The notes below the pieces were generated by a model. That model saw only the letters and a program-made list of their open reading frames with translations. It did not search any database and was not told the DNA's origin. DNA of 7,123 bases, from contig JABGPX010000508.1 of NCBI GenBank assembly GCA_018644745.1, positions 1 to 7,123 on the forward strand. The letters are read 5' to 3'. Position numbers and translations under genes: made by a program. The stretch is from Spirochaetales bacterium. GTDB taxonomy: Bacteria > Spirochaetota > Spirochaetia > ARS1246. Shown one piece after another: positions 1 through 5,572 of the stretch; the stretch's first letter is position 1; each line of letters begins with the position of its first letter.

Positions 1-242
1 TTATCGATGAAAACAATAACCGCGACCTCGAGGCAGACTATCTCTTTTTGAGAAGGATAGAGCATTTTCTCCAACTACTCGAGGACCGACAAGTGCATAT
101 GCTGCCCCGCAAAGGTGAAGAGCTAACCGCCCTCGCTCACCGGATTGAGGGGGAGAGCGAGTCCGCCGAAAAATTCATGGAAAGAATTGAAAGCACTATG
201 GCAAGGGTTAGGTCGATCTATGAATCTTTGCTTCCTTCGTAG
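1..242 (+). CDS. glnE: C-terminal fragment of a GlnE-like glutamine synthetase adenylyltransferase
   Basis: The reading frame is open from base 3 and ends at TAG 240-242, giving 79 residues of a protein whose start lies outside the window. The sequence LFLRRIEHFLQLLEDRQVHM followed by LP matches the helical domain that follows each nucleotidyltransferase domain in GlnE (family pattern FLRRxExxLQxxxDRQTHxLP). The tail ending ARVRSIYESLL also resembles GlnE C-termini. In the family, GlnE is a cytoplasmic enzyme that adenylylates and deadenylylates glutamine synthetase in response to PII and glutamine. Only the last helical bundle is visible, so the catalytic GxxDxD motifs cannot be checked and a shorter single-domain relative is possible. 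An internal ATG at 48 gives a 64-residue frame, but the homology starts before it, so it is not the true start. Its last 25 bases overlap the end of yigZ on the other strand. Confidence 0.7.
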   Translation, partial: IDENNNRDLEADYLFLRRIEHFLQLLEDRQVHMLPRKGEELTALAHRIEGESESAEKFMERIESTMARVRSIYESLLPS

Positions 243-829
243 AATTGAGGAATTAGAGAACCAGAGCTCAGGTCCGAAAGGGTTCGCGTAAAGTCATTAA
301 CGAAACGAGCGGGAAGTATTCCTGTAATTTTCACTGCTTCTTCAAACGTCTCATTTTCTACAACGCCGCCAAAGGACAAAAGGCAGGTCGCAACTTTTTC
401 ATACAGAGGATACGGCACCACAACGTCCAGTGTTACTCTGGGTGTCAGCTCCTCGGTTTTCAGCCTCTCCAGAGCCAATTGTGCAGACCGGGTATATGCT
501 CTAACAAGGCCGCCGGTGCCAAGATTGGTCCCGCCGTAATACCGAACGACGGTAACCAGAACATTGGTAATGCCGCTTCCCTTTACCACCTCGAGGACGG
601 GCCGCCCCGCAGTGTTCTTCGGTTCGCGGTCGTCGCTCATTCCAAAAACGGATGCGGTCGGCCCGACTACATAGGCATGTACGACATGGCTGCAGTCCGG
701 ATACTTCTCCCTGACACTCTGGATAGTTGCTTTTATGGAGCCGGGATCGTCAAAAAATCCTGCGGTACTGAAAAACTTGGACTTGGCAACCTCGATATCC
801 GCTTTACTCGATGATGTAGGAATTCTCAC
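218..829 (-). CDS. yigZ: YigZ / IMPACT family protein
   Basis: This 203-residue protein is the usual length for the bacterial YigZ branch of the IMPACT (UPF0029) family. The N-terminal domain (about residues 13-120) contains KSKFF at 16-20, the signature MSDDREPKNTAGRPVLE at 64-80, and VVRYYGGTNLGTGGLVRAY at 94-112. The remainder (about 130-195) fits the ferredoxin-like DUF1949 domain. The biochemical role of bacterial YigZ is not firmly known; eukaryotic IMPACT binds GCN1 and dampens GCN2 signalling. The start is GTG at 829-827, overlapping the TGA of trmJ as GTGA. The next methionine is residue 64, inside the conserved core, so GTG is almost certainly right and translation is probably coupled to trmJ. 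The family consensus SDDGEPSGTAG reads SDDREPKNTAG here, a modest departure. The stop is TAG at 218-220. Confidence 0.93.
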   Translation of the reverse strand: MRIPTSSSKADIEVAKSKFFSTAGFFDDPGSIKATIQSVREKYPDCSHVVHAYVVGPTASVFGMSDDREPKNTAGRPVLEVVKGSGITNVLVTVVRYYGGTNLGTGGLVRAYTRSAQLALERLKTEELTPRVTLDVVVPYPLYEKVATCLLSFGGVVENETFEEAVKITGILPARFVNDFTRTLSDLSSGSLIPQFYEGSKDS

Positions 830-1587
830 AACCGCGGTTTTCCATCTCTCTGCAATTTCCGGCTGATGCCGGCGATCTTAGTAAAAATTCCGTTCATCCT
901 CTCGGCCTCTCTTCCGGAAAGAGCCGCTCTTGCCAGGATATCCCTCCAGAACCTGCTCATTGTGTCGGCATTTACAATTTTGAAGAACCCGAGCGACCCG
1001 AGGGATCCGGTTATGTGATTGACCAGGGCATCAAGTTTCTCTCCTTCGACAGGACTGTAGAAGCGGCGCCCGGAAGACGAACGGAAATAGCGGTACACCT
1101 CATAAGCGACTATTTGAACCGCGTGCGAAAGGTTAAGCGATGGGAAATCAGAAGATGAAGGGATTGTGACTGCCACATGGCATTGCTGCATCTCCCCATC
1201 TGACAGCCCGGAAACCTCATTGCCAAAAACCAGAGCAACCTCCCGATCCTGATAGTCGGCTATCCGTTCGCTGAGTTCCACAGGCTCGAGAAAGAGGTAT
1301 TTCCGCTGTTTCCCCCACCGGCGTGATGAACCGGCTACAAAATCACAACCGGCTAATGCCTGTTCCAGAGTTTCAGTAAAAACAGCTTTCTCTAAAACAT
1401 CGCTTGCATGGATCGCGAGCACATCTGCTTTTTCACGGTCCAATGGATTACCGCCGGTTATGTATAACCTGGTGAGTCCCATCGTCTTCATAGCCCTGCA
1501 CACGGCGCCGATATTTTTGCTGTCCTGAGGCCGCGCCAATACAACGCGAATAAAAGTCAGCTCCGCTGCGATACGATCAGCCGCCAT
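826..1587 (-). CDS. trmJ: tRNA (cytidine/uridine-2'-O-)-methyltransferase TrmJ
   Basis: This SPOUT-class, TrmH-superfamily enzyme would use S-adenosylmethionine to methylate the 2'-OH of tRNA position 32. In the 253-residue form, motif 1 is NIGAVCRAMK (25-34, with N25 and R31), motif 2 is LVFGNEVSGLSD (119-130), and motif 3 is IPSSSDFPSLNLSHAV (142-157), which together make the knotted SAM site. Residues about 175-245 form the helical C-terminal tail typical of TrmJ rather than TrmH or TrmL. An in-frame ATG exists at 1647, but that start would overlap the upstream gene by 71 bases. I chose ATG 1587 because AGGGAG (1599-1594) sits six bases before it; the adjacent ATG 1590 is the alternative. 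It overlaps the end of the LarA-like gene by about 11 bases and the yigZ start by 4. The exact target nucleoside (Cm32 or Um32) cannot be read from the sequence. Confidence 0.92.
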   Translation of the reverse strand: MAADRIAAELTFIRVVLARPQDSKNIGAVCRAMKTMGLTRLYITGGNPLDREKADVLAIHASDVLEKAVFTETLEQALAGCDFVAGSSRRWGKQRKYLFLEPVELSERIADYQDREVALVFGNEVSGLSDGEMQQCHVAVTIPSSSDFPSLNLSHAVQIVAYEVYRYFRSSSGRRFYSPVEGEKLDALVNHITGSLGSLGFFKIVNADTMSRFWRDILARAALSGREAERMNGIFTKIAGISRKLQRDGKPRL

Positions 1588-2839
1588 CATGTGCTCCCTG
1601 CAACACCGGCAGTTGACCTGCTTTATCAAGGAGAGGATCAGGTTCACCGATGATTTCTATGTTTTCATTCTCCGCTATTTCATCAAAGACGGCTTGAGAG
1701 ACCAGTAGTTCGGTCATATCGAGGGTGGATCGGATACGGGCAATCCTAGCGGCGCCGATGTCCCGGCACCCTGCCCCGCGAAGGCTGATGCTGATACCGT
1801 CACTATCTGAATCAGCTATAATCGGTATCTTCCCTCTTTCAAAAAAGCTGGAAGTGATGATATTGGCATATGACGCTTTGAAATCAATTTTCTCAAACAG
1901 CCGACGATGAATGACATCGGCCAGACCCATCCCCACTGCGTTTCCGTGGGTCGCGGGGCTGAGATCCGCCACATATATCGAGATTATCTCCGGTTCCGTC
2001 GGTTCATTCTGGCCTCGAATGTAAATCCGGCCGATGATATTTGTGTCCATCCCTGTACCGCTCTTATCCTTTCCAATTGCATCGACCACAAGCAGATCCA
2101 GAGAGGATACGGGAAGGGACGGCATGTGCTTCCGGGCAATATTCAGGAGCTCCTCGTCACCGTCGAGAATTTCATCGGGACGGAATGCTTCTACTGCCAT
2201 TGTTTCATCATAGGCATTTTCGATAATACCCAGACCGCCGACGATTTTCCCGGTATTGAATACAACCCGGGCTGAAGGCGCGACCAGGTCTCGAATTCCG
2301 CGGACGCCGAATGAATGGATCTCCTCGGCCTGGCGCTGTTTACCAAGCCCTATTACCGCCATCTTAACAAGACCGCTTTCCCACCGGCCGTGAAAATCCG
2401 TATGCGGTTTTACACGATTCAAGAGAAGAACGCCGTCGGATTCCCATGCTAACCGATCCATAAAAACGCGGTTCTCCAGTTTCGGAGCGGGAATCTCTAC
2501 CACATCCATAGAGCTCTCGATTCGAGCGCCCATAAACCGCTCACTTATACCATAACTTTCAAGCAACTCCGCCTGGCCTTTGGGATTGGCTCCGCCATGG
2601 CTTCCCATAGCAGGGATGATAAACGGCTTGCCTCCGGCGGACTTAACAAATTCCACCGCCGCCGCGGCTATTACATCAATAGAGGAGATGCCGCGACTGC
2701 CGACAGTAATTGCAATGTTTGCTCCGGGCTTAATGGCGAGTTTTTTTTCTGAAAGAGCTGCGCGCACCGCCTTCGGAATATCGGAGACTTTAGGCCGGGC
2801 AAAATGCTGCCGGACGTGATACATAGGTAGATTCGTCAT
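1577..2839 (-). CDS. LarA-like protein (lactate racemase domain, DUF2088), substrate unknown
   Basis: This 420-residue protein resembles the LarA family of nickel-pincer-nucleotide (NPN) 2-hydroxyacid racemases and epimerases. Visible blocks are ITVGSRGI (44-51), [14 protein letters not shown] (76-89), and [20 protein letters not shown] (142-161) followed by [15 protein letters not shown] (164-178). By motif alignment with Lactiplantibacillus LarA, H81, H146, K159 and H175 correspond to the catalytic pair H108/H174, the cofactor-bound K184 and the nickel ligand H200. The GSHGG and KPHTDFHG style belongs to a divergent LarA-like branch, members of which act on acids other than lactate, so lactate racemase should not be assumed. 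No larB, larC or larE is in the window. It heads the cluster with trmJ and yigZ. ATG 2839 has no Shine-Dalgarno sequence but follows a good promoter directly; ATG 2824 (residue 6) is an alternative. The protein has no signal peptide, so it is cytoplasmic. Confidence 0.83.
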   Translation of the reverse strand: MTNLPMYHVRQHFARPKVSDIPKAVRAALSEKKLAIKPGANIAITVGSRGISSIDVIAAAAVEFVKSAGGKPFIIPAMGSHGGANPKGQAELLESYGISERFMGARIESSMDVVEIPAPKLENRVFMDRLAWESDGVLLLNRVKPHTDFHGRWESGLVKMAVIGLGKQRQAEEIHSFGVRGIRDLVAPSARVVFNTGKIVGGLGIIENAYDETMAVEAFRPDEILDGDEELLNIARKHMPSLPVSSLDLLVVDAIGKDKSGTGMDTNIIGRIYIRGQNEPTEPEIISIYVADLSPATHGNAVGMGLADVIHRRLFEKIDFKASYANIITSSFFERGKIPIIADSDSDGISISLRGAGCRDIGAARIARIRSTLDMTELLVSQAVFDEIAENENIEIIGEPDPLLDKAGQLPVLQGAHDGG

Positions 2840-2847
2840 GGTTATGC

Positions 2848-2876
2848 ATTGTATGTATGAGATCCGGGATAGGCAA
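2848..2876 (-). promoter_or_regulatory. Sigma-70-type promoter of the LarA-like/trmJ/yigZ cluster
   Basis: On the minus strand, TTGCCT (2876-2871) is followed by exactly 17 bases and then TACAAT (2853-2848, five of six matches to TATAAT). Eight bases separate TACAAT from the ATG at 2839, so transcription should start within a base or two of the start codon. This predicts a leaderless or nearly leaderless message and agrees with the lack of a ribosome binding site. It is a prediction from motif match and spacing only. Confidence 0.6.
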
Positions 2877-2901
2877 CTCCGTTATAAACCGGTTGGTTGC
2901 C
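2872..2901. repeat. Dyad GGCAAC/GTTGCC spanning the two opposed -35 boxes
   Basis: GGCAAC (2872-2877) and GTTGCC (2896-2901) are perfect 6-base inverted arms 18 bases apart. An off-centre palindrome, AACCGGTT (2887-2894), lies between them. Each arm coincides with the predicted -35 region of one of the divergent promoters. The dyad could be an operator shared by both promoters, or simply the result of two similar -35 boxes facing away from each other. Confidence 0.35.
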
Positions 2902-2925
2902 GATTTCACGAGCATCTAGTAGGAT
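2897..2925 (+). promoter_or_regulatory. Possible promoter of hisI-hisG
   Basis: TTGCCG (2897-2902), a 17-base spacer and TAGGAT (2920-2925) give four of six consensus matches in each box. The predicted start near 2932 would leave a leader of about 17 bases containing GGAGG. That is too short for a histidine leader peptide or an attenuator, and no run of His codons is seen upstream. TATAAA at 2883-2888 is another -10 candidate but has no matching -35. Confidence 0.38.
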
Positions 2926-2936
2926 GGCAATCCCTT

Positions 2937-2941
2937 GGAGG
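2937..2941 (+). promoter_or_regulatory. Strong ribosome binding site that fixes the hisI start
   Basis: GGAGG lies seven bases before ATG 2949. It decides between that start and the in-frame ATGs at 2838, 2844 and 2853, which lack such a site and would add up to 37 residues unlike HisI. Confidence 0.8.
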
Positions 2942-2948
2942 TACTGAG

Positions 2949-3332
2949 ATGATTGAACTGGATTTTGAAAAACAAGACGGGCTGATCCCCGCAATTGCGC
3001 AGGATACTAAAACCGGCGAAGTACTCATGCTTGCTTATATGAATGAAGAATCGTGGGCGCTTACGCTCGAGAGCGGGATTGCTCATTACTGGTCGCGATC
3101 GAGAAGTAAGCTTTGGAAAAAAGGCGAATCTTCGGGCAACGTTCAGAAAATAGACGAAATTAGGATCGATTGCGATTCCGACACGGTATTACTAAAAGTT
3201 GAACAGATCGGAAATGCGGCGTGCCACACAGGGCGGAAGAGCTGCTTTTTCAACCTTGTTAAGGGTGACACCACGGAAATAGTCGGTGAGCAGTTCTTCG
3301 ATCCGAAAGATGTATATGGAGAAACGAAATGA
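2949..3332 (+). CDS. hisI: Phosphoribosyl-AMP cyclohydrolase HisI
   Basis: HisI opens the adenine ring of phosphoribosyl-AMP, the third step of histidine synthesis in the cytoplasm. The 127-residue protein is the normal length for a stand-alone cyclohydrolase; there is no fused HisE pyrophosphohydrolase domain. Family blocks are [13 protein letters not shown] (24-36), [19 protein letters not shown] (46-64), DCDSD (74-78) and [11 protein letters not shown] (91-101). In known structures the Asp residues of the DxDxD motif (here D74, D76, D78) bind magnesium, and the Cys in the same motif plus two later Cys (C75, C92, C99) bind zinc; all are present. The frame is open back to an ATG at 2838, but the extra N-terminus is not HisI-like and GGAGG points to 2949. 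The TGA stop overlaps the hisG start as ATGA, so the two are probably translationally coupled. Confidence 0.96.
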   Translation: MIELDFEKQDGLIPAIAQDTKTGEVLMLAYMNEESWALTLESGIAHYWSRSRSKLWKKGESSGNVQKIDEIRIDCDSDTVLLKVEQIGNAACHTGRKSCFFNLVKGDTTEIVGEQFFDPKDVYGETK

Positions 3333-4219
3333 GCGATCCGAAACTGAAAATCGGCATTCCCAAGGGAAGCCTTCAGGAATCCACGATTGATCTGTTCGAA
3401 AAAGCGGGATGGCGAATCTCCGTTTCCTCTCGAAATTATTTTCCCAGCATAGACGACCCGGATATTAGTTGTGCGTTGGTTCGCGCGCAGGAAATGTCAA
3501 GATATGTTGAATCCGGCGTACTCGATCTGGGACTCACCGGCCTCGACTGGGTCCTCGAGAATGAAGCCAATGTCGAGATAATCGGAGATCTCATATATTC
3601 TAAAGTTTCGACAAGAAAAGCCCGCTGGGTGCTTGCGGTGCCGGCCGATTCAGGCATAGATACATTGGAAGATTGTGCCGGTAAGATTATATCAACCGAG
3701 CTCGTTGAGTTCACCCGTCGCTATTTCGCGGAACAAGGTATTCCGGTCGAGGTAGAGTTTTCATGGGGTGCGACGGAAGCAAAAGTAGTTGAGGGTCTCG
3801 TCGACGCGATAGTTGAAGTAACAGAAACCGGTTCGACAATCCGCGCCCACGGGCTAAAGATCATTCACACTCTGCTTGAGAGCAACACTAAACTGATTGC
3901 TCACCCGGAAAGCTTAACGGACCCTTGGAAGAAGCAGAAAATCGATCAGATTTCACTGCTTCTAGGAGGAGCCCTTAAAGCTGGAAATATGGTCGGGTTG
4001 AAAATGAATGTGCCTGAAGAAAAGATAGACCCGGTAGTTACTGAACTGCCCAGCCTTACTTCACCGACAATCGCTAAGTTGTATAAATCAGATTGGTACT
4101 CGGTAGAAACCGTGGTGGCCGAAACGACTGTGAGAGACATAGTACCCAAGCTCATTGAAGCGGGTGCCGATGGTATCGTGGAGTATCCACTGAACAAGCT
4201 GGTGTCCAGAGGCGACTGA
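3329..4219 (+). CDS. hisG: ATP phosphoribosyltransferase HisG, long regulated form
   Basis: HisG joins ATP and PRPP to make phosphoribosyl-ATP, the committed first step of histidine synthesis. The 296-residue length marks the long, hexameric type that needs no HisZ. The catalytic part starts with [14 protein letters not shown] (6-19). The PRPP-binding block [20 protein letters not shown] lies at 154-173. From about residue 220 the sequence follows the C-terminal regulatory domain ([15 protein letters not shown] at 238-252, [13 protein letters not shown] at 280-292), the ACT-like module that binds histidine for feedback inhibition. The ATG at 3329 overlaps the hisI stop by four bases, and GGAGA (3318-3322) inside hisI is at a good distance. 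It ends 13 bases before a convergent gene. No other his gene is in the window, so the pathway genes are dispersed. Confidence 0.96.
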   Translation: MSDPKLKIGIPKGSLQESTIDLFEKAGWRISVSSRNYFPSIDDPDISCALVRAQEMSRYVESGVLDLGLTGLDWVLENEANVEIIGDLIYSKVSTRKARWVLAVPADSGIDTLEDCAGKIISTELVEFTRRYFAEQGIPVEVEFSWGATEAKVVEGLVDAIVEVTETGSTIRAHGLKIIHTLLESNTKLIAHPESLTDPWKKQKIDQISLLLGGALKAGNMVGLKMNVPEEKIDPVVTELPSLTSPTIAKLYKSDWYSVETVVAETTVRDIVPKLIEAGADGIVEYPLNKLVSRGD

Positions 4220-4232
4220 GCGGGCTTTCGGA

Positions 4233-4661
4233 TTAATCCTGGGAAGAAGAATTGTCTTCAAACCGCGCGATAATCTCGGGGAACTCATAAGTAACCCGGC
4301 CATTGTCTCCAACCTCCATGGTTACATGCAGGCCGTCTACCATTGATTCGATTACTTCCTCGGCGTCTTTCATATTCAGATTGGTGGCAATGACTATATC
4401 TGAGAGTGTGATTCGACCATGCATTTTATCAGCCAGCCGGAATATTTCTCCTTGGTCGGGAACCTTCGGCGGCGCCGGGTACCTGTTTATAGTACCGTAA
4501 GCCTCATCAAGTTCCGGTAATCGGGTATTTTGCAGCCTCGATTCAATATCACGCCTCGAGGCTCTAACAATTCCCTTAATTACTCTAAAAACTATGAAAA
4601 AAAAGAACAGAGGGAAAAGAAATCCGACTATTCCCATTGATGAAAATGGAAAGAATGACAC
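4233..4661 (-). CDS. Small membrane-anchored protein with a winged-helix-like C-terminal domain
   Basis: This is a 142-residue protein of unknown function. Residues about 9-25 are very hydrophobic (GIVGFLFPLFFFFIVFR) and should form one transmembrane helix. The basic stretch after it (RVIKGIVRASRR, 26-37) suggests the C-terminus faces the cytoplasm. After a proline-rich linker (60-69), residues 71-132 look like a small winged helix: a helix (EIFRLADKM), the turn ITLSDIVIATNLNMKDAEEV, a second helix, then a beta hairpin (HVTMEVGDNGRVTYEF). I recall similar domains in short bacterial proteins of unknown role, where they may bind protein or nucleic acid. The acidic Ser-rich tail (EDNSSSQD) is probably disordered. 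The start is GTG 4661, preceded at six bases by AAGGAG (4673-4668). The frame is convergent with hisG and divergent from the peptidase-like gene, so it seems to stand alone. Confidence 0.78.
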   Translation of the reverse strand: MSFFPFSSMGIVGFLFPLFFFFIVFRVIKGIVRASRRDIESRLQNTRLPELDEAYGTINRYPAPPKVPDQGEIFRLADKMHGRITLSDIVIATNLNMKDAEEVIESMVDGLHVTMEVGDNGRVTYEFPEIIARFEDNSSSQD

Positions 4662-4667
4662 CGATTA

Positions 4668-4673
4668 CTCCTT
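4668..4673 (-). promoter_or_regulatory. Ribosome binding site supporting a GTG start
   Basis: AAGGAG read on the minus strand lies six bases before GTG 4661. It supports that start over the internal ATG at residue 9, which would cut into the hydrophobic segment. Confidence 0.75.
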
Positions 4674-4681
4674 GCTATAAT
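4673..4681 (+). promoter_or_regulatory. Extended -10 promoter candidate for the YgjP-like gene
   Basis: TGCTATAAT is a perfect extended -10 (TGnTATAAT) on the plus strand. No good -35 is seen at 16-18 bases upstream, but extended -10 promoters can do without one. Transcription would start near 4688 and leave a leader of about 135 bases, which includes both copies of the 17-base repeat. The same bases overlap the ribosome binding site of the divergent gene. The match could also be chance AT-richness. Confidence 0.4.
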
Positions 4682-4703
4682 ATAACCCGAAACAGCCGGG
4701 ATA

Positions 4704-4720
4704 CAAAGCGGCGGTAAATT
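4704..4720 (+). repeat. Direct repeat, copy 1 (upstream)
   Basis: CAAAGCGGCGGTAAATT differs at one base from the copy at 4795-4811. The two copies are 91 bases apart start to start, in the control region between the winged-helix protein gene and the YgjP-like gene. The sequence is not palindromic. It may be a protein-binding site or the remnant of a small duplication. Confidence 0.7.
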
Positions 4721-4794
4721 TCTGCCTACCTTCTATACAATCGCGAGGCGGATTTATTCTATCAGTAATGAAAGTTTTCGTATGGGCCGCGGCT

Positions 4795-4811
4795 CAAAGC
4801 GGCAGTAAATT
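4795..4811 (+). repeat. Direct repeat, copy 2 (next to the ribosome binding site)
   Basis: CAAAGCGGCAGTAAATT matches 16 of 17 bases with 4704-4720. This copy abuts GAGGTG (4812-4817), the ribosome binding site of the YgjP-like gene, so anything bound here as DNA or RNA would lie against the translation start. Confidence 0.7.
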
Positions 4812-4822
4812 GAGGTGCTCAC

Positions 4823-5572
4823 ATGTCGAAAAACAGCGTCGTTACGGGTGATAAAACAGGCGGCGACATAGAGAATCCACCCGTGGCTTATCAGTTGATA
4901 CGCCGTAAAAGGCAGAAGCATATTAATATCAGGGTGCACCACAATGGTGAAGTGACCGTTTCAGCACCGGTGAGAACGAGTATGGAGAATATCCGCCGCG
5001 CGGTTAAGGCTAAAGAGAAGTGGATCCGCGGACATATCGAAAGAGTTCTCGAGAGGATGAATGGTGTCGATGAGCTCGCCATTCTGCCCATCAATGGGCA
5101 GCAATTTACAGTGAACGTGGTATGGGAACCCGACAAAAAAGGGCGCCTCGAGGTGGATCAACCTGGGCGGACCATTGTGCTGCAAAGCCCGGATAACGTA
5201 GTGAGCAGGCAGAAGCAGTACTTTGCCGCGTGTTTGAAGCGTTACAGCAAGCAGGAGATTTCTCCGCTGGTGAGGTCTTTGGCAAAGGAATGGAACGTAG
5301 AGATAAACCGAATATATTTTAGAGATCAGCGCACCCGCTGGGGCAGTTCGTCCGCGCGGGGAAACATTTCTCTTAATTGGCGTATACTCTTCCTTCCGGA
5401 TGAAATTCGGCGATATCTCATCCTTCACGAACTTACCCATCAGATGCACATGAATCATTCCAGAGAGTTTTGGCATACTCTCGAAGAGAGATGCCGGGAT
5501 TGCCGCGGTCTAGATCGGCGTCTGAAGGAGTACTCTTATCTTCTTGGTTTATTTAGCAAATCCGACGGCTGA
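4823..5572 (+). CDS. YgjP/DUF45 family predicted zinc metallopeptidase
   Basis: The 249-residue length is normal for the YgjP-like (DUF45, SprT/WLM-related) family. The N-terminal half (about 23-125) has the family beta-rich pattern YQLIRRKRQKHINIRV followed by VTVSAPVRT and a Lys/Arg-rich helix. The C-terminal half carries RDQRTRWGSSSARGNISLNW (167-186) and the zinc motif HELTH (202-206), with a third ligand in NHSREFW (H212). H202, H206 and H212 should bind zinc, and E203 should be the catalytic base. It has no signal peptide or membrane segment, so it is cytoplasmic. Family members are named predicted metal-dependent hydrolases; the substrate is unknown. Some lie beside type I restriction genes, but none are here. 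ATG 4823 follows GAGGTG at five bases. Its last 37 bases overlap the end of the FGGY kinase on the other strand. Confidence 0.9.
   Translation: MSKNSVVTGDKTGGDIENPPVAYQLIRRKRQKHINIRVHHNGEVTVSAPVRTSMENIRRAVKAKEKWIRGHIERVLERMNGVDELAILPINGQQFTVNVVWEPDKKGRLEVDQPGRTIVLQSPDNVVSRQKQYFAACLKRYSKQEISPLVRSLAKEWNVEINRIYFRDQRTRWGSSSARGNISLNWRILFLPDEIRRYLILHELTHQMHMNHSREFWHTLEERCRDCRGLDRRLKEYSYLLGLFSKSDG

Noticed and set aside
479..814. Plus-strand 111-codon frame antisense to yigZ
   Set aside because: It lies wholly within the well-supported yigZ gene, resembles no family I know, and has no ribosome binding site. It is a shadow of yigZ coding.
1907..2275. Plus-strand 122-codon frame antisense to the LarA-like gene
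   Set aside because: The minus-strand frame contains clear family motifs across the same bases; this one is Cys/His-rich by chance and has no supporting context.
2838..2948. N-terminal extension of hisI from ATG 2838
   Set aside because: These 37 codons look unlike HisI, overlap the divergent promoters and have no ribosome binding site, whereas GGAGG sits correctly before ATG 2949.
4220..4270. Terminator between convergent hisG and the winged-helix protein gene
   Set aside because: Only the loopless palindrome GGATTAATCC (4230-4239) and a 5-base stem GAAGA/TCTTC are present, with no U-tract. Neither makes a credible intrinsic terminator.
4690..4700. Hairpin CCCG/CGGG in the 4662-4822 region as a riboswitch or terminator
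   Set aside because: The stem has only about four base pairs, with no conserved riboswitch core or U-tract that I can recognise.
4768..4851. Possible small 27-codon leader peptide (MKVFVW...) overlapping the YgjP-like start
   Set aside because: It has no ribosome binding site, its sequence is unremarkable, and it runs out of frame into the gene. It would be expected by chance.
27..5152. Excess of CTCGAG sites (nine seen by eye, under two expected by chance)
   Set aside because: Eight of the nine fall in frame as Leu-Glu (CTC GAG), so codon preference explains them better than a special DNA motif.
4961..5476. Minus-strand 171-codon frame opposite the YgjP-like gene
   Set aside because: Long, but it mirrors the YgjP-like coding region including the HELTH motif. 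It shows no recognisable domain and has no ribosome binding site.
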